This document shows, piece after piece, positions 1 to 11,687 of a stretch of 64,000 nucleotides of DNA (position 1 is its first letter; each line of letters begins with the position of its first letter). Position numbers and translations under genes: made by a program. This stretch comes from Pseudomonas anatoliensis. Its GTDB lineage: Bacteria > Pseudomonadota > Gammaproteobacteria > Pseudomonadales > Pseudomonadaceae. The DNA lies in the NCBI RefSeq assembly GCF_017976235.1, contig NZ_JACVHC010000001.1, forward strand, positions 1,203,670-1,267,669. The letters are read 5' to 3'. Below the pieces are notes generated by a model. The model was not told the DNA's origin. It saw only the letters and a program-made list of their open reading frames with translations, and did no database searches.

Positions 1-1
1 T

Positions 2-496
2 TTCAGTCGCAATCAACAAGGTGCACGGCAAGTTACCGAAGGCAGCGCGATAACCTTCTCGGTCGAGGGCGGCTACCCGATTGGCTTGAGCGAAAACTGG
101 GTGGTCGAACCGCAGGCACAATTGATCAATCAGCGCATCACCCTCGACACCCCTTACGCGGGCTCGGGCAACGCGTCTTCAAGCGACCTGAACTCATGGA
201 GCGGCCGCGTCGGCGCACGGTTGAAAGGCAGTTATGACTTGAACGGTCTGCCGGTCGAACCCTATGTGCGGACCAACCTGTGGCACACGGTGTATACCGG
301 CAGCACAGTGACTCTGGATCAGGTCGACAAGATCAGCAGCAGTCGCAAGTCGTCGACGGTGGAATTGGGATTGGGTCTGGTGGCGCGGGTGACACCGGTG
401 GTGAGCCTGTACGTCAGCGCCGATTACAGCAGTGATGTCGATGACAATGATCTGAACGGGTTGATTGGCAGTTTGGGTGTGCGGATGCGGTGGTGA
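2..496 (+). CDS. Autotransporter outer-membrane beta-barrel domain (3' part only)
   Basis: The reading frame is open from base 2, so only the C-terminal ~164 residues of a larger protein are in the window. Alternating polar/hydrophobic strands with glycine and aromatic residues (VEGGYPIGL, LGLGLVARV, YVSADYSS) and the last residues VRMRW, with a terminal aromatic, match the C-terminal barrel of type V autotransporters, where that residue guides outer-membrane insertion. The passenger domain lies upstream of the window, so its cargo function cannot be stated. A TTG at 86 is in frame but internal to the barrel and is not a real start. A paired REP repeat follows the stop. Confidence 0.75.
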   Translation, partial: FSRNQQGARQVTEGSAITFSVEGGYPIGLSENWVVEPQAQLINQRITLDTPYAGSGNASSSDLNSWSGRVGARLKGSYDLNGLPVEPYVRTNLWHTVYTGSTVTLDQVDKISSSRKSSTVELGLGLVARVTPVVSLYVSADYSSDVDDNDLNGLIGSLGVRMRW

Positions 497-517
497 TCTT
501 CGGGTCACCGAAGATCC

Positions 518-610
518 CTGTGGGAGCTGGCTTGCCAGCGATGGCGGTGGATCATGCAACAGTAATGTTGAATGTTCCGCCCTCATCGCGGGCAAGCCCG
601 CTCCCACAGG
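518..610. repeat. Paired REP element, GTGGGAGCTGGCTTGCCAGC type
   Basis: Two inverted copies (CTGTGGGAGCTGG at the left, GCCCGCTCCCACAGG at the right) flank a short AT-richer centre. It sits between the convergent ends of the autotransporter gene and glgB. The same type recurs at 13125 and 39027. Confidence 0.85.
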
Positions 611-626
611 TTATGCGGTGTCTGGT

Positions 627-2858
627 CTAGCCCCCAGGTCGCAATATCAACACCGCCAACGGTGGCAGATTCAGTTCCAGCGACAACGCCTGGCCATGGC
701 TCGGCACTTCTTCGGTAAACGCCCCGCCGCCGTTGCCATAATTGGAGCCGGCATAGGTGTCGGCGTCGCTGTTGAGCAGTTCAGTCCAGCGCCCGGCAAA
801 CGGCACGCCGACCCGATAAGCCTGACGCGGCACCGGCGTGAAGTTAGCCACCACCAGCACCGGCTCACCGTCCTTGCTCCAACGCAACCAGGCATACACG
901 CTGTTGATCGCATCGTCACCGATCAGCCACTGAAAACCCTGCGGCGCGTCATCCTGATCGTGCAGCGCCGGTACTTCGCGATACAAGCGATTGAGGTCGC
1001 CGACCAGTTTCTGCACGCCTTGGTGCTCGGAATACTGCAGCAGATACCAGTCGAGCTGCTGATCATGATTCCACTCGCGCCACTGGCCAAACTCGCAACC
1101 CATGAACAGCAGCTTCTTGCCCGGGTGGGTCCACATGAAGCTCAGATACGCGCGCAGGTTGGCAAACTTCTGCCAGCGATCGCCGGGCATCTTGTCGATC
1201 AGCGAATGCTTGCCGTGTACCACTTCATCATGGGAAATCGGCAGAATGAAGCGCTCGGACCACGCGTAAACCAGACCAAAACTCAGTTCGTTGTGATGAT
1301 GGGCGCGGTACACCGGGTCCTGCTGAATGTAATGCAGCGAATCGTGCATCCAGCCCATGTTCCACTTGTAGGCAAAACCCAGACCACCCTGCTGCGTACT
1401 CTGGCTGACGCCCGGCCATGCCGTGGATTCCTCGGCGATCACCAAGGCGCCCGGCGCTTCCAGCTCGACCACGTCATTCAAGTGACGCAGGAAGTCGATG
1501 GCTTCCAGATTCTCGCGGCCGCCATGGCGGTTCGGCACCCATTCGCCAGCCTTGCGCGAATAGTCGCGATACAGCATCGAGGCCACCGCATCGACGCGCA
1601 GACCGTCGATGTGAAAATGCTTCAACCAATGCAATGCCGACGCGAGCATGTAGCCGTGGACTTCGGTGCGGCCGAGGTTGTAAATCAGCGTGTCCCAATC
1701 CTGATGGAAACCCTCCAGCGGATTGGCGTATTCATACAATGCCGTGCCGTCGAACTGCGCCAGACCATGGGTATCGGTAGGGAAATGCGCCGGCACCCAA
1801 TCGAGGATCACGCCGATTTCGGCGCGGTGGCAGGCATCGATAAATTCGCCGAACTGTTCCGGCGTGCCGTAACGCGCACTCGGGGCGAATTGCGAAAGCA
1901 ATTGATAACCCCAGGAGCCACCGAAAGGATGCTCCATGATCGGCATCAGTTCGATGTGGGTGAAACCCAGTTCCTTGACATACGGAATCAAGCGCTCGGC
2001 CAGCTCCGGCCAGCTGTACTGGCGCGCCACTTCACCGAGATCATCCAGCTCGCATTGCCACGATCCGGCATGCAGCTCGTAGATCGACAGCGGTGCCGAA
2101 TGTTTCTGCCGCTCGCGGCGGCTGTTCATCCAGTCCTGATCCTGCCAATTGACCTGCAATGGCGCGGCGACTTTTGATGCGGTGTCCGGCGGCAGGCTGG
2201 TGGCCAGCGCCATCGGGTCGGCCTTGAGCGGCAGAATCCCGTGGGCGCCAAGAATTTCGTATTTGTACAACTCCCCCGCTTGCAGGCGCGGGATGAACAA
2301 CTCCCAGACCCCGGAAGGATGACGCAGACGCATCGGATGCCGGCGCCCGTCCCAGACGTTGAAATCACCGACAACCGAAACCCGCCGGGCATTCGGCGCC
2401 CACACGGCAAAGCGCACACCGTCGACGCCATCAACCGTTTTCAGTTGCGCGCCAAGGCACGCACTGAGGTCGCGGTGATTGCCTTCGGCGAACAGATACA
2501 AATCCATTTCGCCGAGCAACTGGCCGAAGCTGTAAGGATCCTCGGCAACCTGCTCACCACCGGCCCAACGGGTGCGCAAGCGATAGCGCCGCTCCCCGTT
2601 GAAGTGGCCAACAAAAAGCCCCGGCGTCTCGGTTTGCTCCAGGACACCGAGCTCTTCATCAGAATCTTTATCCAGCACCACCACGCTCAACGCGCCCGGC
2701 AAGTATGCTCGAATGAACTGCCCGCCAGCGCCATCGCCGTGTGGGCCAAGAATGGAAAACGGATCCGGGTGTTCCGCACGTACCAGCGCGTCGATATCTT
2801 TCGCCGACGGCAGTAACGCTTCTTTAGCGTGACCCTGTTCCTTGTTCGAGAAACTCAT
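627..2858 (-). CDS. glgB: 1,4-alpha-glucan branching enzyme GlgB
   Basis: 743 residues, the usual GlgB length. It transfers alpha-1,4-linked segments to make alpha-1,6 branches in cytoplasmic glucan. An N-terminal extension and CBM48 module come first ([18 protein letters not shown] near residue 150), then the GH13 barrel with the four conserved regions: [10 protein letters not shown] near 353, [12 protein letters not shown] with nucleophile Asp423, VIAEEST with acid/base Glu476, and SHDEVVHGK near 541. Its start lies 2 bases after the treS stop and its Shine-Dalgarno (GGAGAG) overlaps the treS end, so the two are translationally linked. In P. aeruginosa the homologous order glgE-treS-glgB is also a cluster. 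Confidence 0.97.
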   Translation of the reverse strand: MSFSNKEQGHAKEALLPSAKDIDALVRAEHPDPFSILGPHGDGAGGQFIRAYLPGALSVVVLDKDSDEELGVLEQTETPGLFVGHFNGERRYRLRTRWAGGEQVAEDPYSFGQLLGEMDLYLFAEGNHRDLSACLGAQLKTVDGVDGVRFAVWAPNARRVSVVGDFNVWDGRRHPMRLRHPSGVWELFIPRLQAGELYKYEILGAHGILPLKADPMALATSLPPDTASKVAAPLQVNWQDQDWMNSRRERQKHSAPLSIYELHAGSWQCELDDLGEVARQYSWPELAERLIPYVKELGFTHIELMPIMEHPFGGSWGYQLLSQFAPSARYGTPEQFGEFIDACHRAEIGVILDWVPAHFPTDTHGLAQFDGTALYEYANPLEGFHQDWDTLIYNLGRTEVHGYMLASALHWLKHFHIDGLRVDAVASMLYRDYSRKAGEWVPNRHGGRENLEAIDFLRHLNDVVELEAPGALVIAEESTAWPGVSQSTQQGGLGFAYKWNMGWMHDSLHYIQQDPVYRAHHHNELSFGLVYAWSERFILPISHDEVVHGKHSLIDKMPGDRWQKFANLRAYLSFMWTHPGKKLLFMGCEFGQWREWNHDQQLDWYLLQYSEHQGVQKLVGDLNRLYREVPALHDQDDAPQGFQWLIGDDAINSVYAWLRWSKDGEPVLVVANFTPVPRQAYRVGVPFAGRWTELLNSDADTYAGSNYGNGGGAFTEEVPSHGQALSLELNLPPLAVLILRPGG

Positions 2859-2860
2859 GA

Positions 2861-6202
<3,342 letters not shown>

Positions 6203-6252
6203 GTGAAACTCCTGAAAAATTCGTTTCTGCACATGAATTGATCGTGCGAGTA

Positions 6253-6329
6253 CCTGTAGGAGCTGCCGAAGGCTGCGATCTTTTTTGAAGCAAGATCAAC
6301 AGATCGCAGCCTTCGGCAGCTCCTACAGG
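6253..6329. repeat. Paired REP element, GTAGGAGCTGCCG...GCGATCTTTT type
   Basis: Inverted arms CCTGTAGGAGCTGCCGAAGG and CCTTCGGCAGCTCCTACAGG around a TTTTTTGAAGCAAGATC loop. It lies between glgE and treS, inside an otherwise co-directional cluster, so it could form a hairpin in a glgE-treS transcript. Confidence 0.88.
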
Positions 6330-6344
6330 GGGTTGTGCAATGCT

Positions 6345-8342
6345 TTATGTGGCAGTGATCCGCCAGATGCCGAACGGTTGATACGCCGGATCAAGGCGCA
6401 TGAACTGGTATTTGCCGTGCCAGTCCCAGCGGTGCCCGCTCATCAAATCTTCGCCGTGCGTAGTCGCATCGTCCGGCAGGCCCATTTCCCACAACGGCAA
6501 CTCGAAATTCGCTTCTTGCGCGTTATGCGGATCAAGGCTCACCGCTACCAGAATGAAATTGCTGCCATCGGCGCTGCGTTTACCGAAATACAGAATGTTG
6601 TCGTTCCACGCGTTGTAGACCTGCAAGCCCAGATGCGTGTGCAGCGCCGGGTTTTGGCGGCGGATGCGGTTGAGCTGGGCGATCTCGGCAATGATGTTGC
6701 CCGGTGCGTTGAAATCGCGGACGCGGATTTCGTACTTTTCGGAATCGAGGTACTCCTCCTTGCCCGGCACTGGCGCCGCTTCACACAGTTCAAACCCCGA
6801 ATACATGCCCCACAGACCCGAACCCATGGTCGCCAGCGCTGCACGGATGAGAAAACCCGCGCGCCCGGACTCATGCAAAAACGCCGGGTTGATGTCAGGC
6901 GTATTGACGAAGAAGTTCGGTCGGTAGCATTCGCGCCACGGCGACTCGTTTAGCTCGGTGAAGTACGCGGCCAACTCGGCCTTGGTGTTGCGCCAGGTGA
7001 AATAGGTGTAGCTCTGGGTGTAACCGACCTTGCCCAGGCGCGCCATCATCGCCGGTGTGGTGAAGGCTTCGGCGAGGAAGATCACTTCCGGGTGCAGCGC
7101 CCGCACATCGGCAATCAGCCATTGCCAGAACGGCAGCGGCTTGGTGTGCGGATTGTCGACGCGAAAGATCTTCACGCCCTCCTCGACCCAGCCAATGACG
7201 ATGTCCCGCAACTCAACCCACAGGCTCGGGATCGCGTCCGGGGCATAAAAGTCGACGTTGACGATGTCCTGATATTTCTTCGGCGGGTTTTCCGCATATT
7301 TGATCGTGCCGTCCGGCCGCCAGTTGAACCAGCCCGGATGCTGCTTGAGCCACGGGTGATCCTGGGAACACTGGATGGCGAAATCGAGGGCGATTTCCAG
7401 ACCATGATCGGCAGCCGCAGCCACCAGCCGACGGAAATCCTCACGCGTGCCGAGTTGCGAGTGAATCGCCTCGTGGCCACCCTCCTCGCTGCCGATGGCA
7501 TACGGGCTGCCCGGATCATCCGGCCCAGCGGTCAGGGAATTGTTGCGCCCCTTGCGGTGGGCGCGGCCAATCGGGTGGATCGGCGTGAAATAAAGGACGT
7601 CGAAGCCCATGTCCTGAATCATCGGCAACCGCGAGTGCACATCATTGAAAGTGCCGTGGCGGTTGGGATCGTCGGTGATCGAGCGTGGAAACAATTCATA
7701 CCAACTGGCGAACTCGGCCAGTTCACGCTCGACATCCATCGGGAATTCCGCGCTGACGCTCAGGTAGGCGCGGTGATCTGCCTGCGCCATCAGTTGCGCA
7801 CTGCGCGAGTGCAGAAACAACGCAACCTGCTCGGTTTCGAGCAGACCGGACAATTCATGGTGCAGTGCGGCCAGTTGTTCGCTGAGCTGACCTTCGCTGC
7901 GCTCGGCGGCGTGTTGCACCATGCTGCGACCTTCTTGCAGCTCCAGTGAAACCGGGACGGCGGCGTTGTGCTTCTTTTCCAGTTCGTACTGGAAACTGGC
8001 GAAATGGTCGATCCATGCTTCGACGCAATACAGGAATCGCCCTTGGTGTTCCGGGCGGAAAGTGCCACGCCAGCCGTTGTTGCCCAGCTCGGACATGACT
8101 TCGCTTTGCCAGGTTTCCTGACCTTCCTGACGCCAGCGGATGCGCACCGCAAGCTTGTCGTGACCGTCGGCAAACACCTTGCTGGTCACGATCACGTCGC
8201 GCCCGGCAATCGACTTCACGGCAAACTGCCCGCCATCGAGGGTCGGCATGGTGTCTTCAATAACAATGCGCGGCAGCAGCAATGCCTGCGACAGCGGCAT
8301 GTGCGGGTTGTAGCTCAGCTCTGAGGGTTTTTCAGCAGTCAT
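6345..8342 (-). CDS. glgE: Alpha-1,4-glucan:maltose-1-phosphate maltosyltransferase GlgE
   Basis: 665 residues from the ATG at 8342, preceded by GGAGAG; the longer open frame upstream has no ribosome site. GlgE extends alpha-1,4-glucans using maltose-1-phosphate. An N-terminal beta domain (VRIRWRQEGQETWQ) is followed by the GH13 barrel. Visible family motifs are AIQCSQDHPW, FRVDNPHTKPLPFWQW with the nucleophile Asp, FLAEAFTTP with the general acid Glu, and YTYFTWRN. It is first in the minus-strand cluster glgE-treS-glgB. The donor is made by the adjacent maltokinase, so the cluster carries trehalose to branched glucan. Confidence 0.96.
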   Translation of the reverse strand: MTAEKPSELSYNPHMPLSQALLLPRIVIEDTMPTLDGGQFAVKSIAGRDVIVTSKVFADGHDKLAVRIRWRQEGQETWQSEVMSELGNNGWRGTFRPEHQGRFLYCVEAWIDHFASFQYELEKKHNAAVPVSLELQEGRSMVQHAAERSEGQLSEQLAALHHELSGLLETEQVALFLHSRSAQLMAQADHRAYLSVSAEFPMDVERELAEFASWYELFPRSITDDPNRHGTFNDVHSRLPMIQDMGFDVLYFTPIHPIGRAHRKGRNNSLTAGPDDPGSPYAIGSEEGGHEAIHSQLGTREDFRRLVAAAADHGLEIALDFAIQCSQDHPWLKQHPGWFNWRPDGTIKYAENPPKKYQDIVNVDFYAPDAIPSLWVELRDIVIGWVEEGVKIFRVDNPHTKPLPFWQWLIADVRALHPEVIFLAEAFTTPAMMARLGKVGYTQSYTYFTWRNTKAELAAYFTELNESPWRECYRPNFFVNTPDINPAFLHESGRAGFLIRAALATMGSGLWGMYSGFELCEAAPVPGKEEYLDSEKYEIRVRDFNAPGNIIAEIAQLNRIRRQNPALHTHLGLQVYNAWNDNILYFGKRSADGSNFILVAVSLDPHNAQEANFELPLWEMGLPDDATTHGEDLMSGHRWDWHGKYQFMRLDPAYQPFGIWRITAT

Positions 8343-8560
8343 CGAGCATCTCTCCTTAACGCCCCAAGGACGCTCTTGTGCCGGTTCAGTCTTCACAACA
8401 AAGCACCTGCCCCGGAATGAACTCACTTAGGTTCCGAGCGACCGGTGCCGGGAAAAGTTCACAGCGATTTGTCTGTTCAACCCGGTGGATCGAATTCGCC
8501 ACGAGGCGGTCAATCCACTTAAGCACTTCTCACGCCATGTGCCACACGGAGGTCTACCTG

Positions 8561-8719
8561 ATGAACAACCCGTTCCCGGCGGAAACGCCCGATCCGAACA
8601 TCGACAACCCGACCATTCCCGACACCGAGCCGCAACCGATCCCCGAGCAGGAGCCGCCAGGCACCACGCCACCGCCCAAGGAAGAGCCCCCGACGACAAT
8701 GCCGCCGGTGATCCTCTAA
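8561..8719 (+). CDS. Small proline-rich protein, function unknown
   Basis: 52 residues from the ATG at 8561, with GGAGG 8 bases upstream. About one third of the residues are proline (PIPEQEPPGTTPPP, TTMPPVIL) and the rest are mostly acidic or small, so it is probably unstructured. It has no signal peptide or membrane segment. It is divergent from glgE across a 218-base gap, which must hold both promoters. The good ribosome site and absence of a competing reading support a real gene. I recall similar short proline-rich proteins in pseudomonads but no function. Confidence 0.6.
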   Translation: MNNPFPAETPDPNIDNPTIPDTEPQPIPEQEPPGTTPPPKEEPPTTMPPVIL

Positions 8720-8739
8720 TCTCCTGAACACAACCGTCC

Positions 8740-8819
8740 CTGTAGGAGCTGCGGCACGCTGCGATCTTTTGATTCTGTTTTTAAGATCAAAAGATCGCAG
8801 CCTCCGGCAGCTCCTACAG
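8740..8819. repeat. Paired REP element, GTAGGAGCTGCGGCACGCTGCGATC type
   Basis: Arms CTGTAGGAGCTGCGG and CCGGCAGCTCCTACAG with inner arms GATCTTTTGATT / AAGATCAAAAGATC. First of two consecutive copies between the proline-rich gene and the MgtC/SapB gene. Confidence 0.88.
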
Positions 8820-8849
8820 TGAACGCAATTACTACGGTTAACGAATGAC

Positions 8850-8933
8850 CTGTAGGAGCTGCGGCACGCTGCGATCTTTTGACTTTTTTGTGAAGCAAGA
8901 TCAACAGATCGCAGCGTGCCGCAGCTCCTACAG
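8850..8933. repeat. Paired REP element, second copy
   Basis: Same family as the copy ending at 8819, 30 bases further on. Its right arm (GCAGCGTGCCGCAGCTCCTA) mirrors the left more exactly than in the first copy. It ends 14 bases before the stop of the MgtC/SapB gene and may end or stabilise that transcript. Confidence 0.88.
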
Positions 8934-8946
8934 TTGAGAGTTGTCG

Positions 8947-9480
8947 TTACAAGCGATCATTCTTTTGCTCATCCTTGTCAAAAGGCTGATCGTCTTTATC
9001 GAAAATGCGCACGATCCTCGGCATCAGACTGAAAATCCCCAGTGTCAGCAGGGTACTGAGCAGTGCGGTTGCCTCTTTGCCCAAACCGGCCGCCACGCCG
9101 ATGGCTGCTGTCATCCACAAGCCCGCAGCGGTGGTCAGGCCTTTGACGTGACCCTCATCACCCTCCTGATTTTTCAAAATGGTGCCTGCGCACAGGAAGC
9201 CGATCCCGGCAATCACCCCCTGCAACACCCGGCTCATCGCGTCGGACTCTGCGCCCGAGGTCTGCGGCACCAACACAAACATCGCCGCCCCCAGCGCCAC
9301 CAGCATGTGCGTTCGCACGCCGGCAGCCTTGCCCTTTTGCTCACGCTCGAAACCGAGAATCCCGCCAAGGATCGCCGCCACCAGCAGGCGCACGGTAATG
9401 CGCGTCAGTTGCGACGCATCGCCGATGTCGGCGAATTCTGCTTGCAGCGTTTCCAGCACCTCTTCCCACCACGCGTTCAT
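8947..9480 (-). CDS. MgtC/SapB family membrane protein
   Basis: 177 residues from the ATG at 9480 (MNAWWEEV). It has the hallmarks of the MgtC/SapB family: a charged segment GGILGFEREQKGKAAGVRTH after the first membrane helix, then AGIGFLCAGTIL and VKGLTTAAGLWMTAAIGVAAG. About four to five membrane helices are expected in the inner membrane, and the tail is strongly charged (DKDDQPFDKDEQKNDR). MgtC itself aids survival at low Mg2+ and in macrophages by acting on ATP synthase; short SapB-like members such as this one are mostly uncharacterised. It is transcribed away from the DUF3203 gene. Confidence 0.88.
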   Translation of the reverse strand: MNAWWEEVLETLQAEFADIGDASQLTRITVRLLVAAILGGILGFEREQKGKAAGVRTHMLVALGAAMFVLVPQTSGAESDAMSRVLQGVIAGIGFLCAGTILKNQEGDEGHVKGLTTAAGLWMTAAIGVAAGLGKEATALLSTLLTLGIFSLMPRIVRIFDKDDQPFDKDEQKNDRL

Positions 9481-9603
9481 CGTGCAGTCCTTGTTATGGC
9501 TTGATAAACGATGGACAGCAGCGACCATTAATCAGTTGCGCAGAACGATCTGCGAGTCCTGTGCCCTAACCTTTCAGATACCCGTGAAAAAAAGGACCGC
9601 CTC

Positions 9604-9852
9604 ATGACCGTTCGAATCGATGAAACCAATCCCGAGTCAAAAGTGTGTTTTTTCACCGTTGAAAATGGTGAGGAAATTCGCATCTGCGACACCCTTGAGG
9701 TCAAGACAGATAGCGATAAAGCCATGTCATTTGTAGAAATCGAAGCGCGGCGCGTCTACATCACCGAAGCAGAGGCCGACGCCTTGACCGTTGCAGGCGT
9801 CAAGGATGGGCGTAAGCATTTGAAGGCCGATACGAGTGATTCGGTGATTTGA
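9604..9852 (+). CDS. DUF3203 family protein
   Basis: 82 residues, soluble and acidic, starting at the ATG after AAAAGGA. The sequence (MTVRIDETNPE, VENGEEIRICDTLEV, VYITEAEADALTVAG) fits DUF3203, a small family I know only from pseudomonads; no function is established. It is divergent from the MgtC/SapB gene. A candidate Anr/FNR site begins one base after its stop codon and a hairpin lies 90 bases downstream. Confidence 0.8.
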   Translation: MTVRIDETNPESKVCFFTVENGEEIRICDTLEVKTDSDKAMSFVEIEARRVYITEAEADALTVAGVKDGRKHLKADTSDSVI

Positions 9853-9866
9853 TTGACCTTGGTCAA
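9853..9866 (+). promoter_or_regulatory. Candidate Anr/FNR box TTGAC-N4-GTCAA
   Basis: TTGACCTTGGTCAA is a perfect inverted repeat that matches the Anr/FNR dyad (TTGAT-N4-ATCAA) apart from the symmetrical T-to-C / A-to-G change seen in some sites. It lies 158-182 bases before ccoG, a gene type often controlled by oxygen. No clear -10 hexamer is seen at the spacing expected for a class II site, so activity is unproven. Confidence 0.45.
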
Positions 9867-9943
9867 CACCCCGCGTGAACGTCTGGTTCAGGCGTTTGCG
9901 CCTTGGCCTGCGGGCTGCTTCAAGTTGTCGCAGGCTGCGCATA

Positions 9944-9966
9944 AAAAACCATCTGATATGGTTTTT
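9944..9966 (+). terminator. Hairpin with T-tract downstream of the DUF3203 gene
   Basis: A perfect 9-bp stem AAAAACCAT/ATGGTTTTT around loop CTGAT. On the plus strand it ends in a run of T, so it could terminate the DUF3203 transcript. The stem is AT-rich and weak. It could also be a leader hairpin of ccoG. Confidence 0.45.
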
Positions 9967-10047
9967 ATTGAGTTAGCTGAGCCTGTTATGCAAACAGATC
10001 GACGCTCATAGTTCATCGGCCTGATGGAGGCTGATGAGCGAACGACC

Positions 10048-11478
10048 ATGAGCGAACAAATCCCCGTCCGAACCGTAGAAGCATCCCCCACCATAAAAAG
10101 TGTGCCCGCACGCCCAATGAAGGCGACGGCCAAATCCAGCGACAACCAGATTCACACTCGCAGTTTCACCGGCCTGTTCCGCACCTTGCGCATGAGCGGC
10201 GCGGGGTTTCTGTTTTTGCTGTTCTTTGGCACGGTGTGGTTGAACTGGGGTGGTCGCCAGGCCGTGTTGTGGGATCTGGCGGAAAGCAAATTTCACATTT
10301 TCGGCGCGACCTTCTGGCCACAGGATTTCATTCTGCTCTCGGCCCTGCTGATCATCGCCGCGTTCGGCCTCTTCGCCATCACCGTGTTCGCCGGGCGGGT
10401 CTGGTGCGGTTACACCTGCCCGCAGAGTTCGTGGACGTGGATCTTCATGTGGTGCGAGAAGATCACCGAGGGCGAGCGCAACCAACGGATCAAACTGCAA
10501 GCCGCGCCATGGGGCTTGAACAAACTGGCGCGCCGCGCGGCCAAGCACACCTTGTGGCTGGCGATCAGCGTGCTCACCGGCCTGACTTTCGTTGGTTACT
10601 TCACGCCGATCCGGCCGCTGGCCGAAGAACTGCTGACCCTGCAAATCGGCGGAGTCAGCCTGTTCTGGGTGCTGTTTTTCACCGCCGCGACTTACATCAA
10701 TGCCGGCTGGCTGCGCGAAGCCGTGTGCATGCACATGTGCCCGTATGCGCGATTCCAGAGCGTGATGTTCGACAAGGACACCCTGGCAATTTCCTACGAC
10801 GTGGCCCGCGGCGAAAACCGTGGCCCGCGCAAACGTGATGTGAAACCGCTGGAAGCAGGGCTGGGCGATTGCATCGACTGCCAGTTGTGCGTGCAGGTGT
10901 GCCCGACCGGTATCGACATTCGCGACGGTTTGCAGATGGAGTGCATCGGTTGCGCGGCGTGCATCGACGCTTGTGATTCGATCATGGACAAAATGAACTA
11001 CCCGCGCGGCTTGATCCGCTACAGTTCCGAGCGCGAATTGCAGGGAGGCAAAACGCATCTGCTGCGGCCACGGCTGATCGGTTACGTGGCGGTGCTGCTG
11101 GTGATGATCGGCGCACTGGCATTGGCCTTGGTCGAGCGGCCGATGGTATCGCTGGACGTGACCAAGGATCGTGGACTGTTCCGCGAAAACGGTCAGGGCC
11201 AGATCGAAAACATCTACAGCCTCAAAGTCATCAACAAGACCCAGCAGCGCCAGGATTACCACCTGAGCCTGGTCGACGGCGATGGCTTCCAGCTCCAAGG
11301 CAAAACCGAACTGAGCCTGGCGCCGGGTGAGATTGTCGATGTACCGGTGTCGGTGGCGATGACCACGGAGCGGCCGAGTAGCAGTTCGCAGACCTTGAGT
11401 TTCAAGATTGCCGACAGCGATGAACCTGAGATTTACAGCGTGGCAAAGAGCAGGTTTGTGGCGCCGATGAATCGCTGA
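10048..11478 (+). CDS. ccoG: Cytochrome c oxidase accessory protein CcoG (4Fe-4S)
   Basis: 476 residues from the ATG at 10048; an in-frame ATG at 10024 is an alternative, and neither has a strong ribosome site. CcoG (FixG/RdxA) is an inner-membrane protein with two 4Fe-4S clusters that reduces copper for cbb3 oxidase assembly. Visible are N-terminal membrane helices, CGYTCPQSSW, two ferredoxin-type clusters CIDCQLCVQVCP and CIGCAACIDACD near residues 275-310, one more helix (LIGYVAVLLVMIGALAL), and a C-terminal Ig-like domain. There is no ccoNOP or fixH beside it; a MocR regulator follows. In P. aeruginosa I recall such a ccoG (PA4131) in the ccoN4 cluster, whose other members are here at 32-36 kb. 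Confidence 0.93.
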   Translation: MSEQIPVRTVEASPTIKSVPARPMKATAKSSDNQIHTRSFTGLFRTLRMSGAGFLFLLFFGTVWLNWGGRQAVLWDLAESKFHIFGATFWPQDFILLSALLIIAAFGLFAITVFAGRVWCGYTCPQSSWTWIFMWCEKITEGERNQRIKLQAAPWGLNKLARRAAKHTLWLAISVLTGLTFVGYFTPIRPLAEELLTLQIGGVSLFWVLFFTAATYINAGWLREAVCMHMCPYARFQSVMFDKDTLAISYDVARGENRGPRKRDVKPLEAGLGDCIDCQLCVQVCPTGIDIRDGLQMECIGCAACIDACDSIMDKMNYPRGLIRYSSERELQGGKTHLLRPRLIGYVAVLLVMIGALALALVERPMVSLDVTKDRGLFRENGQGQIENIYSLKVINKTQQRQDYHLSLVDGDGFQLQGKTELSLAPGEIVDVPVSVAMTTERPSSSSQTLSFKIADSDEPEIYSVAKSRFVAPMNR

Positions 11479-11516
11479 GCCTTAAGATGCAGCCCTTTCA
11501 GTAGCGCTGCGATCCC

Positions 11517-11649
11517 TGTGGCGAGGGGATTTATCCCCGCTGGGCTGCGAAGCAGCCCCAAACCCTGCAACCCGATTATTCCTGAAACACCGCGTTGGAT
11601 GGTTTCAGGACTGCTCCGCAGCCCAGCGCGGATAAATCCCCTCGCCACA
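11517..11649. repeat. Large paired REP element, GTGGCGAGGGGATTTATCCCC type
   Basis: Long inverted arms (TGTGGCGAGGGGATTTATCC at the left, GGATAAATCCCCTCGCCACA at the right, each continuing through GCTGGGCTGCG / CGCAGCCCAGC) fill most of the ccoG-mocR gap. It is the only copy of this type in the window. Confidence 0.85.
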
Positions 11650-11687
11650 ATTTCCTACACTCGAATCAATCACCAACCGGGCAGCCG

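Noticed and set aside
465..2177. A 570-residue open frame on the plus strand opposite glgB
   Set aside because: It has no family signature and is the complement of a certain gene; GC-rich Pseudomonas DNA gives such long antisense frames.
10006..11298. A 430-residue minus-strand frame opposite ccoG
   Set aside because: Composition typical of an antisense shadow; ccoG has intact iron-sulfur motifs.
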